Source: Flavobacterium sp. 140616W15 | GTDB lineage: Bacteria > Bacteroidota > Bacteroidia > Flavobacteriales > Flavobacteriaceae | DNA length: 64,000 bases | Direction: 5' to 3' | Assembly (NCBI RefSeq): GCF_003668995.1 | Contig: NZ_CP033068.1 | Coordinates: 2,418,001 to 2,482,000 of the forward strand | Shown: in pieces, positions 9,503-19,331 of the stretch | Layout of the letters: every line of letters begins with the position of its first letter | Numbering within the stretch: position 1 is the first letter of the stretch | Program-made: the position numbers and the translations under genes | The notes under the pieces: generated by a model | The model's input: only the letters and a program-made list of their open reading frames with translations | Databases searched by the model: none | What the model was told of the DNA's origin: nothing

Positions 9503-10306
9503 TTACAACTTATAATGATTCATTAACATCTTTTCATAAACTTTATCAGGAAGAATGCGCTTCAAAACAATAGAAAATTTCTGCATAAACGCTCCCACTT
9601 TATAATGTCCTTTTGGATTTTTGGCTTGCATAATTTTGTAAATCGCTTCAGCCATTTCATTAGGATTTCCACCCGTATCAACATGCTCATCCATCGTTTC
9701 AAGCGTACGCCCGTACACCGTTTCGTAAGCAGAACCTTTTATTACAGGAGCATGATAACGACCAGCAGCAATATTAGTAGCAAAATCCCCTGGAGCAACA
9801 TTGGTAATATTAATACCAAAAGACTTCACTTCCATTCGTAAAGCTTCAGTAATTAGTTCAAGCGCCCCTTTAGAAGCCGAATAAACACTTCTATAAGGCA
9901 ATCCCATATATCCAGCAATAGAAGTGATATTAATAATCAATCCTGATTTTTGCTCACGCATTTGTGGCAAAACAGCTTTCATAACCTCAATAGGACCAAA
10001 AAAATTAGTCTCAAAATTATTTTTGATTTCTTCAGTTGGAATTTCTTCCAAAGGGCCAGTAATCCCAACACCTGCATTATTAATAACAACATCTAAACGC
10101 CCCGTAGTTTGAATAATTTTCGCAACAGCGGTCTTAATTGACTCCACATTACGAACATCCAAAGCGACTAAAGGAAAAACAGAATTTAAAACCTTCTCAG
10201 GAGTTCTACTCGTTCCATACACCACAAATCCTTTATTATGTAAAAATTCACCAATAGATTTTCCAATTCCCGAAGATCCGCCTGTAATCAGCACTACTTT
10301 ACTCAT
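9503..10306 (-). CDS. Short-chain dehydrogenase/reductase (SDR) family oxidoreductase
   Basis: Cytoplasmic NAD(P)-dependent oxidoreductase of 267 residues, classical SDR. The cofactor-binding motif TGGSSGIG is at 8-15, NNAG at 76-79, catalytic Ser at about 129 (INITSIAG), and the catalytic pair Tyr142/Lys146 in YSASK. The extra C-terminal part (GAFMQKFSIVLKRILPDKVYEKML) suggests loose membrane association, as in retinol-dehydrogenase-like SDRs. The substrate is unknown. It lies between the aldolase and the SRP RNA gene on the same strand and appears to be its own unit. Confidence 0.88.
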   Translation of the reverse strand: MSKVVLITGGSSGIGKSIGEFLHNKGFVVYGTSRTPEKVLNSVFPLVALDVRNVESIKTAVAKIIQTTGRLDVVINNAGVGITGPLEEIPTEEIKNNFETNFFGPIEVMKAVLPQMREQKSGLIINITSIAGYMGLPYRSVYSASKGALELITEALRMEVKSFGINITNVAPGDFATNIAAGRYHAPVIKGSAYETVYGRTLETMDEHVDTGGNPNEMAEAIYKIMQAKNPKGHYKVGAFMQKFSIVLKRILPDKVYEKMLMNHYKL

Positions 10307-10458
10307 ATTGTAGATTATATGTTATTGATTAAATATGAAAAGCTATATAACAATAAGTATTTAGCTAATTGAATACCCTTTCAGAGAAAATGATATAACT
10401 TAGTAAGGTCCAAAAATAAAAAAATCTCCCCGAAGGAAGACCACATTTAAATTAATTT

Positions 10459-10487
10459 CAAAAAAAAATCTGAATAAAATTCAGATT
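10459..10487 (-). terminator. Terminator of the SRP RNA gene
   Basis: On the minus strand AATCTGAA and TTCAGATT form a hairpin with a 5-base loop followed by a T run, directly downstream of the SRP RNA 3' end. Confidence 0.75.
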
Positions 10488-10498
10488 AAATAAAAAAA

Positions 10499-10591
10499 GG
10501 CAAGCGACCTACATCGCATCGCTCAACCACTTACCCTTGCTATGTTCCCATCCTGGGGGAGTCTGCAGGAGCAGATCGTGTAGGACTTGCC
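10499..10591 (-). ncRNA. ffs: Signal recognition particle RNA, small bacterial type (4.5S)
   Basis: Scaffold RNA that binds Ffh and targets membrane proteins to the Sec translocon. On the minus strand the ends GGCAAG and CTTGCC pair, with CCTACA/TGTAGG further in, forming the long hairpin. The conserved tip reads CAGGATGGGAACATAGCA: a GGAA tetraloop closed by TG/CA, with the AGCA side of the symmetric loop that binds Ffh. A consensus promoter sits directly upstream (10596-10625) and predicts transcription starting near 10591, and a hairpin terminator follows. At about 93 bases it is the short type without an Alu domain. Confidence 0.92.
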
Positions 10592-10595
10592 GGTG

Positions 10596-10625
10596 CAAAT
10601 ATACAATCTTTTTATATTTTTGCAA
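10596..10625 (-). promoter_or_regulatory. Flavobacterial promoter of the SRP RNA gene
   Basis: On the minus strand TTG, 19 bases, then TATATTTG: an exact fit to the published Bacteroidota sigma-A consensus TTG-N19-TAnnTTTG. The -7 element ends about 5 bases before the SRP RNA 5' end. Confidence 0.85.
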
Positions 10626-10680
10626 GAGCTTTGTGCCTATAAAAATAACATTGTATATTGCCTACTACAAATTTTAGACT

Positions 10681-11736
10681 ATGAAAAAACATAACATCCT
10701 ATCTTTCATTTTATTAGCAACAACACTAATTGGATGTAAAGAGACAAAAAAAGGTGAAAATTCTATATTTTCTTTTGAAGATTCTAACTTTCCAGTACAT
10801 TTTCTTACAAATCAATCCGTTTCTTTGGGAGTTTTGAATCCAGATTCGAAACAAATCGATAGCATTGCATACTTTGTAAACGATAAAAAAGTGGGATCGG
10901 TAAAAGGATTAAATAAAGTAAACTTTGAACTAAAAGATCAAAAACTAGGATATCAAAAACTAAAAGCAGTAGTTTATTTTGGTGGAGAAAATTCAGAAGC
11001 AACTTCTAGAATCGAATTAGTTTCAAGCGTACAACCAAAATTATTAAAATATAAAATTGTAAACACCTATCCACACGACGCAAAAGCATTTACTGAAGGT
11101 TTAGAGTTTTTTAGAGATACCCTTTACGAAAGTACAGGACAAAAAGGAGATTCTTATTTTAGAAAATACGATTACAAAACAGGTAAAGTATATAAAGAGA
11201 TAACACTAGATAGTAAATATTTTGGAGAAGGAATCACCATCATCAACAATAAACTCTACCAATTATCTTGGCAAGAAAAAACAGGTTTTATATATGACAT
11301 CAATACATTAAAACTTATAAAAACATTCCCATACGATAAAGATATTGAAGGTTGGGGAATGACAAATGACGGTAAATACATCTATCAAGGAGATGGAACT
11401 GAAAAGATTTGGAAAATGGATCCAGATACTCAAAAAATGATTGATTACATCAATGTTTACTCAGGAAGCTCTAAAATTAAAGCCATAAACGAATTAGAAT
11501 TAATCAACGGAAAATTCTATGTAAATGTATTCCAAAAAGATGCTATCGCTGTTGTAAACCAGACAAGCGGTGCTGTTGAAGGAATTTTAGATATGTCAGC
11601 GTTACGCAAGCAATTAGCCCCAAGCATAACAATCGATGATGTTCTAAACGGAATTGCATACAACCCAAAAACAAAAACCATTTTTGTAACAGGTAAAAAC
11701 TGGGATAAAATGTTTGAAATAACTGTTTCTGAATAA
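10681..11736 (+). CDS. Glutaminyl-peptide cyclotransferase (plant/bacterial QC type), lipoprotein
   Basis: Enzyme that converts an N-terminal Gln (or Glu) of exported proteins to pyroglutamate. It has 351 residues with a lipoprotein signal peptide (lipobox ATTLIGC). An N-terminal domain of about 110 residues precedes the five-bladed propeller domain (about 120-351), recognisable from TYPHDAKAFTEGLEF, STGQKGDS, YFGEGITI, LTWQE-like LSWQEKTGF, GWGMTNDG, and NELELINGKFYVNVF. Exported proteins with N-terminal Gln are common in Bacteroidota. The stop is 13 bases before hutI, suggesting co-transcription, though the functions are not obviously linked. Confidence 0.9.
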   Translation: MKKHNILSFILLATTLIGCKETKKGENSIFSFEDSNFPVHFLTNQSVSLGVLNPDSKQIDSIAYFVNDKKVGSVKGLNKVNFELKDQKLGYQKLKAVVYFGGENSEATSRIELVSSVQPKLLKYKIVNTYPHDAKAFTEGLEFFRDTLYESTGQKGDSYFRKYDYKTGKVYKEITLDSKYFGEGITIINNKLYQLSWQEKTGFIYDINTLKLIKTFPYDKDIEGWGMTNDGKYIYQGDGTEKIWKMDPDTQKMIDYINVYSGSSKIKAINELELINGKFYVNVFQKDAIAVVNQTSGAVEGILDMSALRKQLAPSITIDDVLNGIAYNPKTKTIFVTGKNWDKMFEITVSE

Positions 11737-11749
11737 TACAAAATAAATC

Positions 11750-12988
11750 ATGACAACCCTTATCATCAATATAAAAGAGCTAATACAAGTTCGAGAAACT
11801 TCAATTTCTAAAGTTTCTGGTGCCGAAATGGCAATTCTTCCAACCCTAAAAAATGCTTATTTAGTTTTAAAAGACAATCTAATTGCAGACTTTGGTACAA
11901 TGGAAAATATTCCAGAAATAAAAGCCGATTCTGTTATTGATGCCACAGGAAAAATGATTCTTCCTACCTGGTGTGACAGTCATACTCATATTGTATATGC
12001 TGGCAACAGAGAACAAGAATTTGTAGATAGAATAAATGGACTTTCTTATGAAGAAATCGCTAATCGTGGTGGCGGAATTTTAAATTCTGCCAAAAAACTT
12101 AACGAAACTTCAGAAGACGAAATATACAGCCAATCCAAAGCTAGACTAGAAGAAGTAATACGATTAGGAACTGGAGCTGTCGAAATAAAATCAGGCTACG
12201 GACTTACTGTTGATGGAGAGTTAAAAATGTTGAGAGTCATAAAAAAACTTAACGAAAATTATCCTGTAACTATAAAAGCAACTTTTTTAGGAGCACATGC
12301 ATTCCCTTTAGAATTCAAAGAAAATAAAAAAGGATATATCGATGAGATTATCCACAAAATGTTACCTGAAATAGCCAAAAACAAACTAGCTGATTACGTT
12401 GATATATTCTGCGAAACAGGTTATTTCTCTGTTGAAGAAACTGAACAAATCATGGAAGCAGGTATTCAAAATGGATTAACACCAAAAATCCATGTGAATC
12501 AATTCAACTCAATTGGCGGTATACAAGCAGGGGTCAAATATAAAGCCCTTTCTGTCGATCATCTAGAAATAATGACTCCAAAGGACATTAAGGCTTTAAA
12601 AGACTCCGAAACGATGCCGGTAGCATTACCATCATGCTCTTATTTCCTAAGTATTCCATATACGCCTGCTAGAGAAATGATAAAAGCAGGATTGCCTTTA
12701 GCATTAGCCACAGATTACAACCCCGGCTCTACTCCATCAGGTAATATGAATTTTGTTGTTGCAACTGCTTGCATCAAGATGAAAATGACACCCGAAGAAG
12801 CTATTAATGCTGCTACAATAAATGGAGCATATGCAATGGGAGTTTCAGATACTCATGGTAGCATAACAATAGGCAAAAAAGCCAATCTAATAATCACAAA
12901 ACCTATTACCTCATATTATCAACTGCCTTATGCTTTTGCTAGTAATTTAATAGAAAGTGTTTTTATTGAAGGAGAAATTTTTAAATAA
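11750..12988 (+). CDS. hutI: Imidazolonepropionase
   Basis: Third enzyme of histidine degradation: hydrolyses 4-imidazolone-5-propionate to N-formimidoyl-L-glutamate. It has 412 residues, the standard length. The amidohydrolase metal site is seen as DSHTHIVYAG (His78 and His80), with ATFLGAHAFP and the substrate-binding IHVNQF, the later metal ligand Asp in ATDYNPGSTP, and a C-terminal composite beta-sandwich. A putative HutG-family enzyme lies 1.6 kb downstream on the same strand but is separated by an opposing gene, so they are neighbours rather than an operon. hutU and hutH are not in the window. Confidence 0.95.
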   Translation: MTTLIINIKELIQVRETSISKVSGAEMAILPTLKNAYLVLKDNLIADFGTMENIPEIKADSVIDATGKMILPTWCDSHTHIVYAGNREQEFVDRINGLSYEEIANRGGGILNSAKKLNETSEDEIYSQSKARLEEVIRLGTGAVEIKSGYGLTVDGELKMLRVIKKLNENYPVTIKATFLGAHAFPLEFKENKKGYIDEIIHKMLPEIAKNKLADYVDIFCETGYFSVEETEQIMEAGIQNGLTPKIHVNQFNSIGGIQAGVKYKALSVDHLEIMTPKDIKALKDSETMPVALPSCSYFLSIPYTPAREMIKAGLPLALATDYNPGSTPSGNMNFVVATACIKMKMTPEEAINAATINGAYAMGVSDTHGSITIGKKANLIITKPITSYYQLPYAFASNLIESVFIEGEIFK

Positions 12989-13106
12989 CAGATACAAAAA
13001 CCAAGCAAAAGCTCAATTACATTAAAAAACTCTAAAAGAACAACTTAGACTTGGTTTCAAGTAAATAAGTCAGTATCTTTACTTTTTAAAAAATAGCTTT
13101 TTTCTT

Positions 13107-13253
13107 ATGAACACATTAGGTAACATAATTGATTTATGCAAATTTAGCTTGAAACAAAAAGGTTTCAATACTAGCATATTCATGGTTCCTAATGTCAACG
13201 TTACAGTTACGTTTCTTAATTCATTTAAATTAAAAATCTTCCCGAATTATTAA
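13107..13253 (+). CDS. Possible 48-residue small protein
   Basis: A frame from ATG 13107 to TAA 13253 encodes 48 residues (MNTLGNIIDLCK at the start, ending KLKIFPNY). It lies in the 437-base stretch between hutI and the Lys-rich small gene, which otherwise holds no recognised gene. Right after the stop, AAGCAC and GTGCTT form a small hairpin without a T tail. I recognise no family; it may be chance or an old gene remnant. Confidence 0.25.
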   Translation: MNTLGNIIDLCKFSLKQKGFNTSIFMVPNVNVTVTFLNSFKLKIFPNY

Positions 13254-13425
13254 GCACCCGCGAGTGTGCTTATTGAATCCTATAAACTTTATTTTTTTAC
13301 ATTCCAATCATTCCCAATACTAATTGGACAATGATACTCGCTATATAAAGTTTTATTTATTCCCATAAATTTTAGGATCACGGTTCTTTTTAAACTATTT
13401 AAATAATTAAAAAAAAATTAAGATC

Positions 13426-13539
13426 ATGGCTAAGGTAAATAATATGAAAGTATCTACTAAAGATTTAAAGGCGAAGAAACAAGAAAAAGCATTAAAAAAA
13501 CTAGAAGATAGTCAGAATAAAAAAAGAAAATCTAGATAA
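13426..13539 (+). CDS. Small basic Lys-rich protein, 37 residues
   Basis: ATG 13426 to TAA 13539 encodes 37 residues, about 40 percent Lys or Arg, ending KKRKSR. It is preceded by an A-rich stretch and followed 13 bases later by a strong bidirectional terminator, which supports expression. The high charge suggests nucleic-acid or ribosome association, but this is inference. No family recognised. Confidence 0.5.
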   Translation: MAKVNNMKVSTKDLKAKKQEKALKKLEDSQNKKRKSR

Positions 13540-13551
13540 TAAATTTCAAAG

Positions 13552-13587
13552 AAAAAGGGCAGTAAAATTAGTTTTACTGCCCTTTTT
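13552..13587. terminator. Bidirectional terminator
   Basis: Stem AAAGGGCAGTAAAA / TTTTACTGCCCTTT with a four-base loop, with A and T runs on the two sides. It separates the small Lys-rich gene (plus) from the coiled-coil protein gene (minus). Confidence 0.9.
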
Positions 13588-13605
13588 AATATTAAGTACT
13601 TTTTA

Positions 13606-14484
13606 TTATCTTAAAGTGAAACTAGATTTAGAAACTAATTCGTCATTATCAAAAATATTGATAAAATAAGTTCCTTTTTCAAAGTTTTTACCAGGTAAAT
13701 CTTCAGACACATCAACTGTTTTATTCTCATATTGAACTTTTGTTTGAAAGCTATATACTAAAGATTTATCACCAAATGATTCTGTCTTTTTATCGCCTAA
13801 AACATTGTTTTTACTATCGATAACTTGCACATAATAAGTTTTATCTCCAGATTTAGCAATTTGATTTTCAGCAATTGTAAAGCTAATTTTCAATACATCA
13901 GCTCTACTAGCCTTATCTGTTTCAATTTGTTTTCCTGAACTTCTTAATTTATAAGCAGCCGTTTTTGTATTTAGAATAGATAATTTAGATCCTTTTTCAA
14001 CTGTTTTAGCTAGTTCTTCATTTTGACCAACTAATACTTCATTGAATTTTTTAGACTCTCCTAGAACTACAATTGTACTATCACGTTGAACAGTTAAGAC
14101 ACCATTTTGTTTTTTCAACTCATCGTTTTCAGCTACTAAAACTTTCATTTTACCTTGCATAGCTTGAACTTGAGATCTAAACTTAGATACATCACCTTTC
14201 GTTTTATTCAAATCATCCATTAAACCAACTACTTTGTCTCTTTCTTGAATTAATTCGTCAGACATAGATGTGTTTTCTGCAATTGCAGCATCATAAGTTG
14301 CTTTTAACTCTTGTAAATCTTTCATAACAGATTCTTTTTCTGTTAATGTTGTAGTAAGCTCATTTTTAACAACATCAGAATCAGATGTCATCTTAAATAT
14401 ATACACTAAGCTACCTACCAATAAAATTGCTAAAACCGCTATTACTGCCTTTAGACTTGAGTTGTTGTTCTTTTGATTTTCCAT
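13606..14484 (-). CDS. Membrane-anchored coiled-coil protein of unknown function
   Basis: About 292 residues from the ATG at 14484 (MENQKNNNSS); an upstream ATG at 14508 would add eight residues but leaves an unlikely start. One membrane helix at about 13-32 (AVIAVLAILLVGSLVYIF) is followed by a long heptad-rich coiled coil (about 35-165) with many Lys/Glu, then a globular C-terminal domain of about 110 residues (KLRSSGKQIETDKASRAD onward) rich in beta strands. Topology suggests a small cytoplasmic tail and a periplasmic coiled coil. Such proteins are common in Flavobacteriaceae without an assigned role. Its start faces the HutG-type gene across a shared upstream region. Confidence 0.75.
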   Translation of the reverse strand: MENQKNNNSSLKAVIAVLAILLVGSLVYIFKMTSDSDVVKNELTTTLTEKESVMKDLQELKATYDAAIAENTSMSDELIQERDKVVGLMDDLNKTKGDVSKFRSQVQAMQGKMKVLVAENDELKKQNGVLTVQRDSTIVVLGESKKFNEVLVGQNEELAKTVEKGSKLSILNTKTAAYKLRSSGKQIETDKASRADVLKISFTIAENQIAKSGDKTYYVQVIDSKNNVLGDKKTESFGDKSLVYSFQTKVQYENKTVDVSEDLPGKNFEKGTYFINIFDNDELVSKSSFTLR

Positions 14485-14580
14485 ATTTTTAATAATTTTT
14501 ATAAACAAATTTAATAATTAATATAAGCTAATAACGTAAGTTGCTACAAATATATTATTTTTGGGAAATATATTTTTTTT

Positions 14581-15618
14581 ATGGAAAAACTAATCCCTTT
14601 TACTATTAACGACTTAGCCAAAGTTACAAATCACAGAAGTGGTGAAATAAAATTTGGTGAAAAAATGCTTATAGTTCCAAAAGGTACTGACGTAATTAAT
14701 TTTCTTAAAAATTGCGAAGCAAAATATGTTCTTTTAGGAATTCCTGAAGATATTGGTATACGCGCCAACTACGGAAGACCTGGAGCTGCATCTGCTTGGG
14801 ATAGCGCCATAAAGAGTATTGCAAACATTCAACACAATCGATTTTGCAAAGGCAATCATATTGTAGTTTTAGGACAAATTGATGTACGCCAAGAAATGAA
14901 AGAAGTAGAACATCTTGATTTCAATGACATCGATGATCGATCAAAACTAAGTCAACTTGTAGAGCGAGTTGACAAAGAAGTTTCACATGTCATATTTAAC
15001 GTTATCAAAGCAGGAAAAATCCCAATTATCATTGGCGGAGGTCATAATAATGCCTACGGAAACATAAAAGGTGCCGCTCTTGCTCATGGCAAACCTATAA
15101 ATGCAGTTAATTTTGATGCACATTCTGATTTTAGAATTCTAGAAGGAAGACATAGTGGTAATGGATTTTCATATGCCTACGAAGAAGGATTCCTAAAAAA
15201 ATATTTCATATTTGGTCTACACGAAAATTATACCTCAAAAAGCGTGTTAGATATTATCAAAAAAATAGAAGACCGCGTTCGATATAACACCTATGACAGC
15301 GTAAAAATTCGAAAAGAAAAGGACTTCAATGCCGAAATGCAATTTGCTTTAGACTTTGTGAAAACAGATATCTACGGGATTGAGATAGATTTGGATGCAA
15401 TTCCTAATATTGCAAGTAGTGCCATGACCCTAAGTGGTTTTTCTATTGAAGAATTACGACAGTTTATATCTTATTTTGGACAACATCAAAACGCTGCTTA
15501 TATTCATATCTGTGAGGGAGCACCTGATTTAGGCGAAGAAAAAAACAATCATTTAATAGGCAAACTAATAGGCTATTTAGTTACAGATTTCATAAAATCT
15601 AACTATCAAAAAATCTAA
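14581..15618 (+). CDS. hutG: Arginase/ureohydrolase-family protein, probable formimidoylglutamase
   Basis: Manganese hydrolase of the ureohydrolase fold, 345 residues. The metal-binding motifs are all present: GGGHNNAYG, FDAHSDFR (DAHSD) and EIDLDAI (DxD). The insertion IRANYGRPGAASAWD resembles the formimidoylglutamase subgroup that releases formamide in histidine breakdown. Proximity to hutI supports that assignment, but arginase or agmatinase activity cannot be excluded from sequence. A TATTTTTG at 14556-14563 could be its -7 promoter element, giving a very short leader. Confidence 0.82.
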   Translation: MEKLIPFTINDLAKVTNHRSGEIKFGEKMLIVPKGTDVINFLKNCEAKYVLLGIPEDIGIRANYGRPGAASAWDSAIKSIANIQHNRFCKGNHIVVLGQIDVRQEMKEVEHLDFNDIDDRSKLSQLVERVDKEVSHVIFNVIKAGKIPIIIGGGHNNAYGNIKGAALAHGKPINAVNFDAHSDFRILEGRHSGNGFSYAYEEGFLKKYFIFGLHENYTSKSVLDIIKKIEDRVRYNTYDSVKIRKEKDFNAEMQFALDFVKTDIYGIEIDLDAIPNIASSAMTLSGFSIEELRQFISYFGQHQNAAYIHICEGAPDLGEEKNNHLIGKLIGYLVTDFIKSNYQKI

Positions 15619-15729
15619 TTAATACCATCATTTACCAAATAAACTTATAATCAAATAAACGATTAACTGAATAAACCTATCTTTGCACAGAAATTTAGTA
15701 CTTAAAACTAAATTCTTAATACCGAAAAT

Positions 15730-16983
15730 ATGTTATTCGAAGACTTATCACTTTCAAAAAGTATACAAAAAGCCGTATTTGAAGAAGGCTACACAAACCC
15801 TACTCCTATCCAGGAGCAATCTATTCCTATTGTATTATCAGGAAGAGATTTAATAGGGTGTGCTCAAACAGGTACTGGAAAAACTGCAGCATTTGCTATT
15901 CCTATCATACATCAATTACACCGAATTGTAGGCTCATCAAAAAAGGCAAAACAAATTCGCGCACTTATAGTAACACCTACAAGAGAGTTGGCCGTACAAA
16001 TTGGACAAAGTTTTGAAACTTATGCTAAATACACCAACTTAACTCAGCTTACAATATTTGGCGGAGTATCTCAAAACCCACAAGTAGATGCTCTTAAAAA
16101 AGGAGTAGATATTTTGGTAGCAACACCAGGAAGATTACTTGATTTACAAAAACAAGGATTCTTAGATTTAGATCATTTACATGTTTTAGTGTTAGATGAA
16201 GCTGATCAAATGCTAGACATGGGTTTTATAAATGATGTAAAAAAGATTGTAAAACTTACTCCAAAAAACAGACAAACATTATTGTTCTCGGCTACAATGC
16301 CAATTGCAATTCGTGAACTAGCTGAAATGTTCTTAAAAGATCCTGCAAAAGTCGAAGTTTCTCCTGTATCATCTACAGCAGAAAATGTAGAACAACGTGT
16401 TTATTTTGTAGAAAAAACAGAAAAAAGAAACTTACTATATCATTTAATAAAGAATGAAGAATTGTCTAATGTTTTGGTTTTTTCTAGAACAAAACATGGA
16501 GCCGATAATGTTGTAAAAGCACTTAGAAAAAACAATATCGCTGCCGAAGCAATTCACGGTGATAAATCTCAAAACGCAAGACAACGCGTACTTGATGCTT
16601 TCAAAAATAAAGAAGTTGGAGTTCTTGTAGCTACAGATATTGCAGCACGTGGAATTGATATTGATCAATTGCCGTATGTTATCAATTTTGACTTACCAAA
16701 TATTCCTGAGACATACGTTCACCGAATTGGTAGAACAGGTCGTGCTGGAAACGGAGGGATTGCGATTTCTTTTTGTAGCAAAGACGAGCATGGGTATTGG
16801 AAAGACATCCAAAAACTAATAAAAGTTGATGTAAAAACCGTAACTGATCATCCTTACCAATGGCACGCTGGAAGTCCAGAAGCAACTGCAACAGACAAGC
16901 CTAAAAACTCAAACCGAAGCGGTGGAGCACATAAATCAAGAAAATCAAATGCATCTAAACAAAACAAAAAACGTTGGTATTAA
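15730..16983 (+). CDS. DEAD-box ATP-dependent RNA helicase, RhlE-like
   Basis: RNA-unwinding ATPase acting in ribosome assembly or mRNA turnover, often cold-induced. It has 417 residues. Motifs in order: Q motif [11 protein letters not shown], Walker [28 protein letters not shown] in [16 protein letters not shown] in [27 protein letters not shown], and [10 protein letters not shown]. The C-terminal tail (about 375-417) is basic and rich in Lys, Ser and Asn, as in the RhlE group, and probably binds RNA. A TATCTTTG at 15678-15685 fits the -7 consensus. Its last codons lie inside a bidirectional terminator shared with the convergent kinase gene. Confidence 0.93.
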   Translation: MLFEDLSLSKSIQKAVFEEGYTNPTPIQEQSIPIVLSGRDLIGCAQTGTGKTAAFAIPIIHQLHRIVGSSKKAKQIRALIVTPTRELAVQIGQSFETYAKYTNLTQLTIFGGVSQNPQVDALKKGVDILVATPGRLLDLQKQGFLDLDHLHVLVLDEADQMLDMGFINDVKKIVKLTPKNRQTLLFSATMPIAIRELAEMFLKDPAKVEVSPVSSTAENVEQRVYFVEKTEKRNLLYHLIKNEELSNVLVFSRTKHGADNVVKALRKNNIAAEAIHGDKSQNARQRVLDAFKNKEVGVLVATDIAARGIDIDQLPYVINFDLPNIPETYVHRIGRTGRAGNGGIAISFCSKDEHGYWKDIQKLIKVDVKTVTDHPYQWHAGSPEATATDKPKNSNRSGGAHKSRKSNASKQNKKRWY

Positions 16984-16999
16984 CCAACGTTTTTTGTTT
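16962..16999. terminator. Bidirectional terminator overlapping the coding ends of two convergent genes
   Basis: A perfect 17-base inverted repeat (arms 16962-16978 and 16983-16999) around the loop ATTA; the arms run from A-rich to GTTGGT. It contains the last codons and stop of the helicase (stop 16981-16983) and of the hybrid kinase (stop 16980-16982 on the minus strand), which overlap by four bases. Confidence 0.85.
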
Positions 17000-19183
17000 C
17001 TACAATAAGACAATTTATAATCTTGAATAATTTTACAGATTCAAAAGGCTTAATTATAATGTCATTTATACCTGCAGAAATTGCTTCATCAGTAATTTCA
17101 TCTTTATCAAAAGCCGTTAAAGCCACAATAGGCGTTTTTATGCCTTTTAAGCGTATTTTGCGTGTTGTTTCAAACCCATTCATCATTGGCATATTAATAT
17201 CCATTAAAACAACGTCAAAATCCTCTATATCTAATATTTCTAAAGCAGCATACCCATCATCAACAACTGTACAGCTATAATTATTCTTTTCAATAATTTT
17301 TTTAGTAACAATTTGATTTATTAAATTATCCTCAACAACTAAGACTTTAAACATTTGACTGCAAGTTAAATCAACCTGAATTTCATTAATTATACTTTTT
17401 GTTTTCTCTAAATCATGCTCAAAAACGATTGTAAATGTAAATACCGTGCCTTTTCCGATATTACTTTCTAACGAAATAGTACTTCCAAATAGCCCCAACA
17501 ATCGTTTTACAATTGTTAATCCCAGACCTGTTCCTTGATAATCTTCTTCGTTCCTACCGACTTGTACAAACTTCTCAAAAATTTTATCCTGATCAATAAC
17601 AGCAATTCCCATCCCAGTGTCTTTTATCTGAAACTCAATAAAATTTGCTTTACCAATAACTTCAACCAAATTTGCGATAATATAGACTTCCCCATTTTTA
17701 GTGAATTTTAAAGCATTACTCACCAAATTCATCAATACTTGAGAAAATCTCAACTTATCGCCAATTAAATATTCTGGGATATCTGGATCAATAATTACAG
17801 TAATCTGATTGTTATTTTTTTGAGATAAAAAAGACAACGAATTTTTAATCATATTAATCTCATCAGACATATTAAAAGTCCAGCTTTCTAGTACAATTTT
17901 ATTTTCTTCAATTTTATTGATCTGAAGAATATCATTAACTAAAGATAATAAATACCTAGCAGAGAATTTCAAAGAACTCAAATGCTGACTTCTTGCCAAT
18001 TCTTTATGTTCTTCCAGTAACATATTAGTTATTCCTACAACACCATATAAAGGTGTTCTTAATTCATGACTGATTGTAGATATAAATTGTGTTTTAAGAA
18101 CTGAAGCTTCTTCTGCTTGCTCTTTGGCTTTAATAAGTTCTTCATTTGCAAATAACAACTTTGCATTGGACTTCTTTTTAAAAATAACGTTTTTATACAG
18201 CGTAACTATTAAAATCAGAAAAATACATGACGTTAAAATAAATAATAAAACTATTATTCTAGATTTCTTTAAACTCTGATCTTGAAGTCTTTTTTCAATT
18301 TCTATTTTACCAATCTGTCTTTTATACTCATCTAATTCTAGATTAAAGCCTGCTCTTTCTGCTTTTTTTAATTTTTCTTCATTATATATTTTTTCGTTTA
18401 TTTCATTGTGCTTGATAATATACTTATACGCGCTTTTGTGATCTCCAATTTTATCCAAAAACTTAGAATACTCAATATACGAATACAATAAGTCCGATTT
18501 TTCAGCACCAGTAATTCCGCGTCTAATTGCTTCAATAAAATAACTGTGAGCTTTAGCATTATCTTTAATATGGGAATAATACATTCCGTTAAGCATATTA
18601 AACACAACAATTGTTGACTTATTGGATCGCTCCTTATGATGCTCCTTTATATAATCAAAATATGGTTGGGCTAATTTAAATTCGTCAATATCAAAATACG
18701 CCCATGTAATATTTAAATTAATTAAATAAACAAGTGCGGTATCTTTCTCTTTTTTACTGTACTCGAGAGATTTTATATAATACTCTATTCCTTTTTTGTA
18801 TAGTTTTTTTTCAAAACAATACACATTACCTAAGTTATTATTAATTCTATTTTTTAAAACATTATTAGTTGTTTTATTAGCAAAGGAAAGCGCTTTTTTA
18901 TAGTAGAATATTGCTTTGTCAAATTCTGAAAACTCATTGTAATTTGTAGCAATAATATTGTATGAGACAGCAATTAAGTTATTATTTTTAGCCATTAATG
19001 CTTGTTGCAATGCAACACGTGAAACAATCAATGATTTTTCAAATCGGATTCTTTTAAATACTTAAGCGCTACATTAGTGGTTTTTAAAATTTCATCCTCA
19101 GATGGTAATTCTGTTTTTGCTAATACTGGTTGCCCTAAACAAATCATCCAAAAAAAAACAAAAAGAATACGATTTACAGGCAT
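16980..19183 (-). pseudogene. TPR-containing hybrid sensor histidine kinase/response regulator (single-base frameshift)
   Basis: The main frame (stop at 16980, open to about 19031) encodes TPR repeats (about 1-220), a membrane helix (IIVLLFILTSCIFLILIVTLY), a coiled linker, HisKA with FISTISHELRTPLYG, HATPase with a LVSNALKFTK N-box and GTGLGLTIVKRL, and a C-terminal receiver with phospho-Asp in VVLMDINMPMMNG. That frame lacks a proper start and signal peptide. These are found in another frame, from ATG 19183 (MPVNRILFVFFWMICLGQP, a signal peptide) to a stop at about 19029. Adding one A to the A5 run at 19035-19039 (T5 on the plus strand) joins the frames as SDLKKSLIVSRVALQQAL. The intact protein would have about 735 residues. 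A sequencing error is likely. Signal and target are unknown. Confidence 0.85.
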
Positions 19184-19218
19184 AAATAGATAAAATTTTA
19201 TCAAATATACATTTAAAA

Positions 19219-19262
19219 ATAAAAAAAAGGAGTTGTATTCTATAAATAAAATACAACTCCTT
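19219..19262 (-). terminator. Terminator of the dicarboxylate symporter gene
   Basis: On the minus strand AAGGAGTTGTAT and ATACAACTCCTT form a 12-base stem followed by T8. It lies 70 bases after the symporter stop. Confidence 0.85.
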
Positions 19263-19331
19263 AAAATATAATTATAAACAGAGAAGAATATCTCCTCTTG
19301 ATAAAAATGTCCTTCCTTAAATCTCTTTCAG

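Noticed and set aside
13252..13271. Terminator after the 48-codon frame
   Set aside because: The AAGCAC/GTGCTT stem is only six pairs and has no T run.
11750..15618. Complete hut operon
   Set aside because: hutI and the HutG-type gene are separated by an opposing gene and small frames; hutH and hutU are absent from the window.
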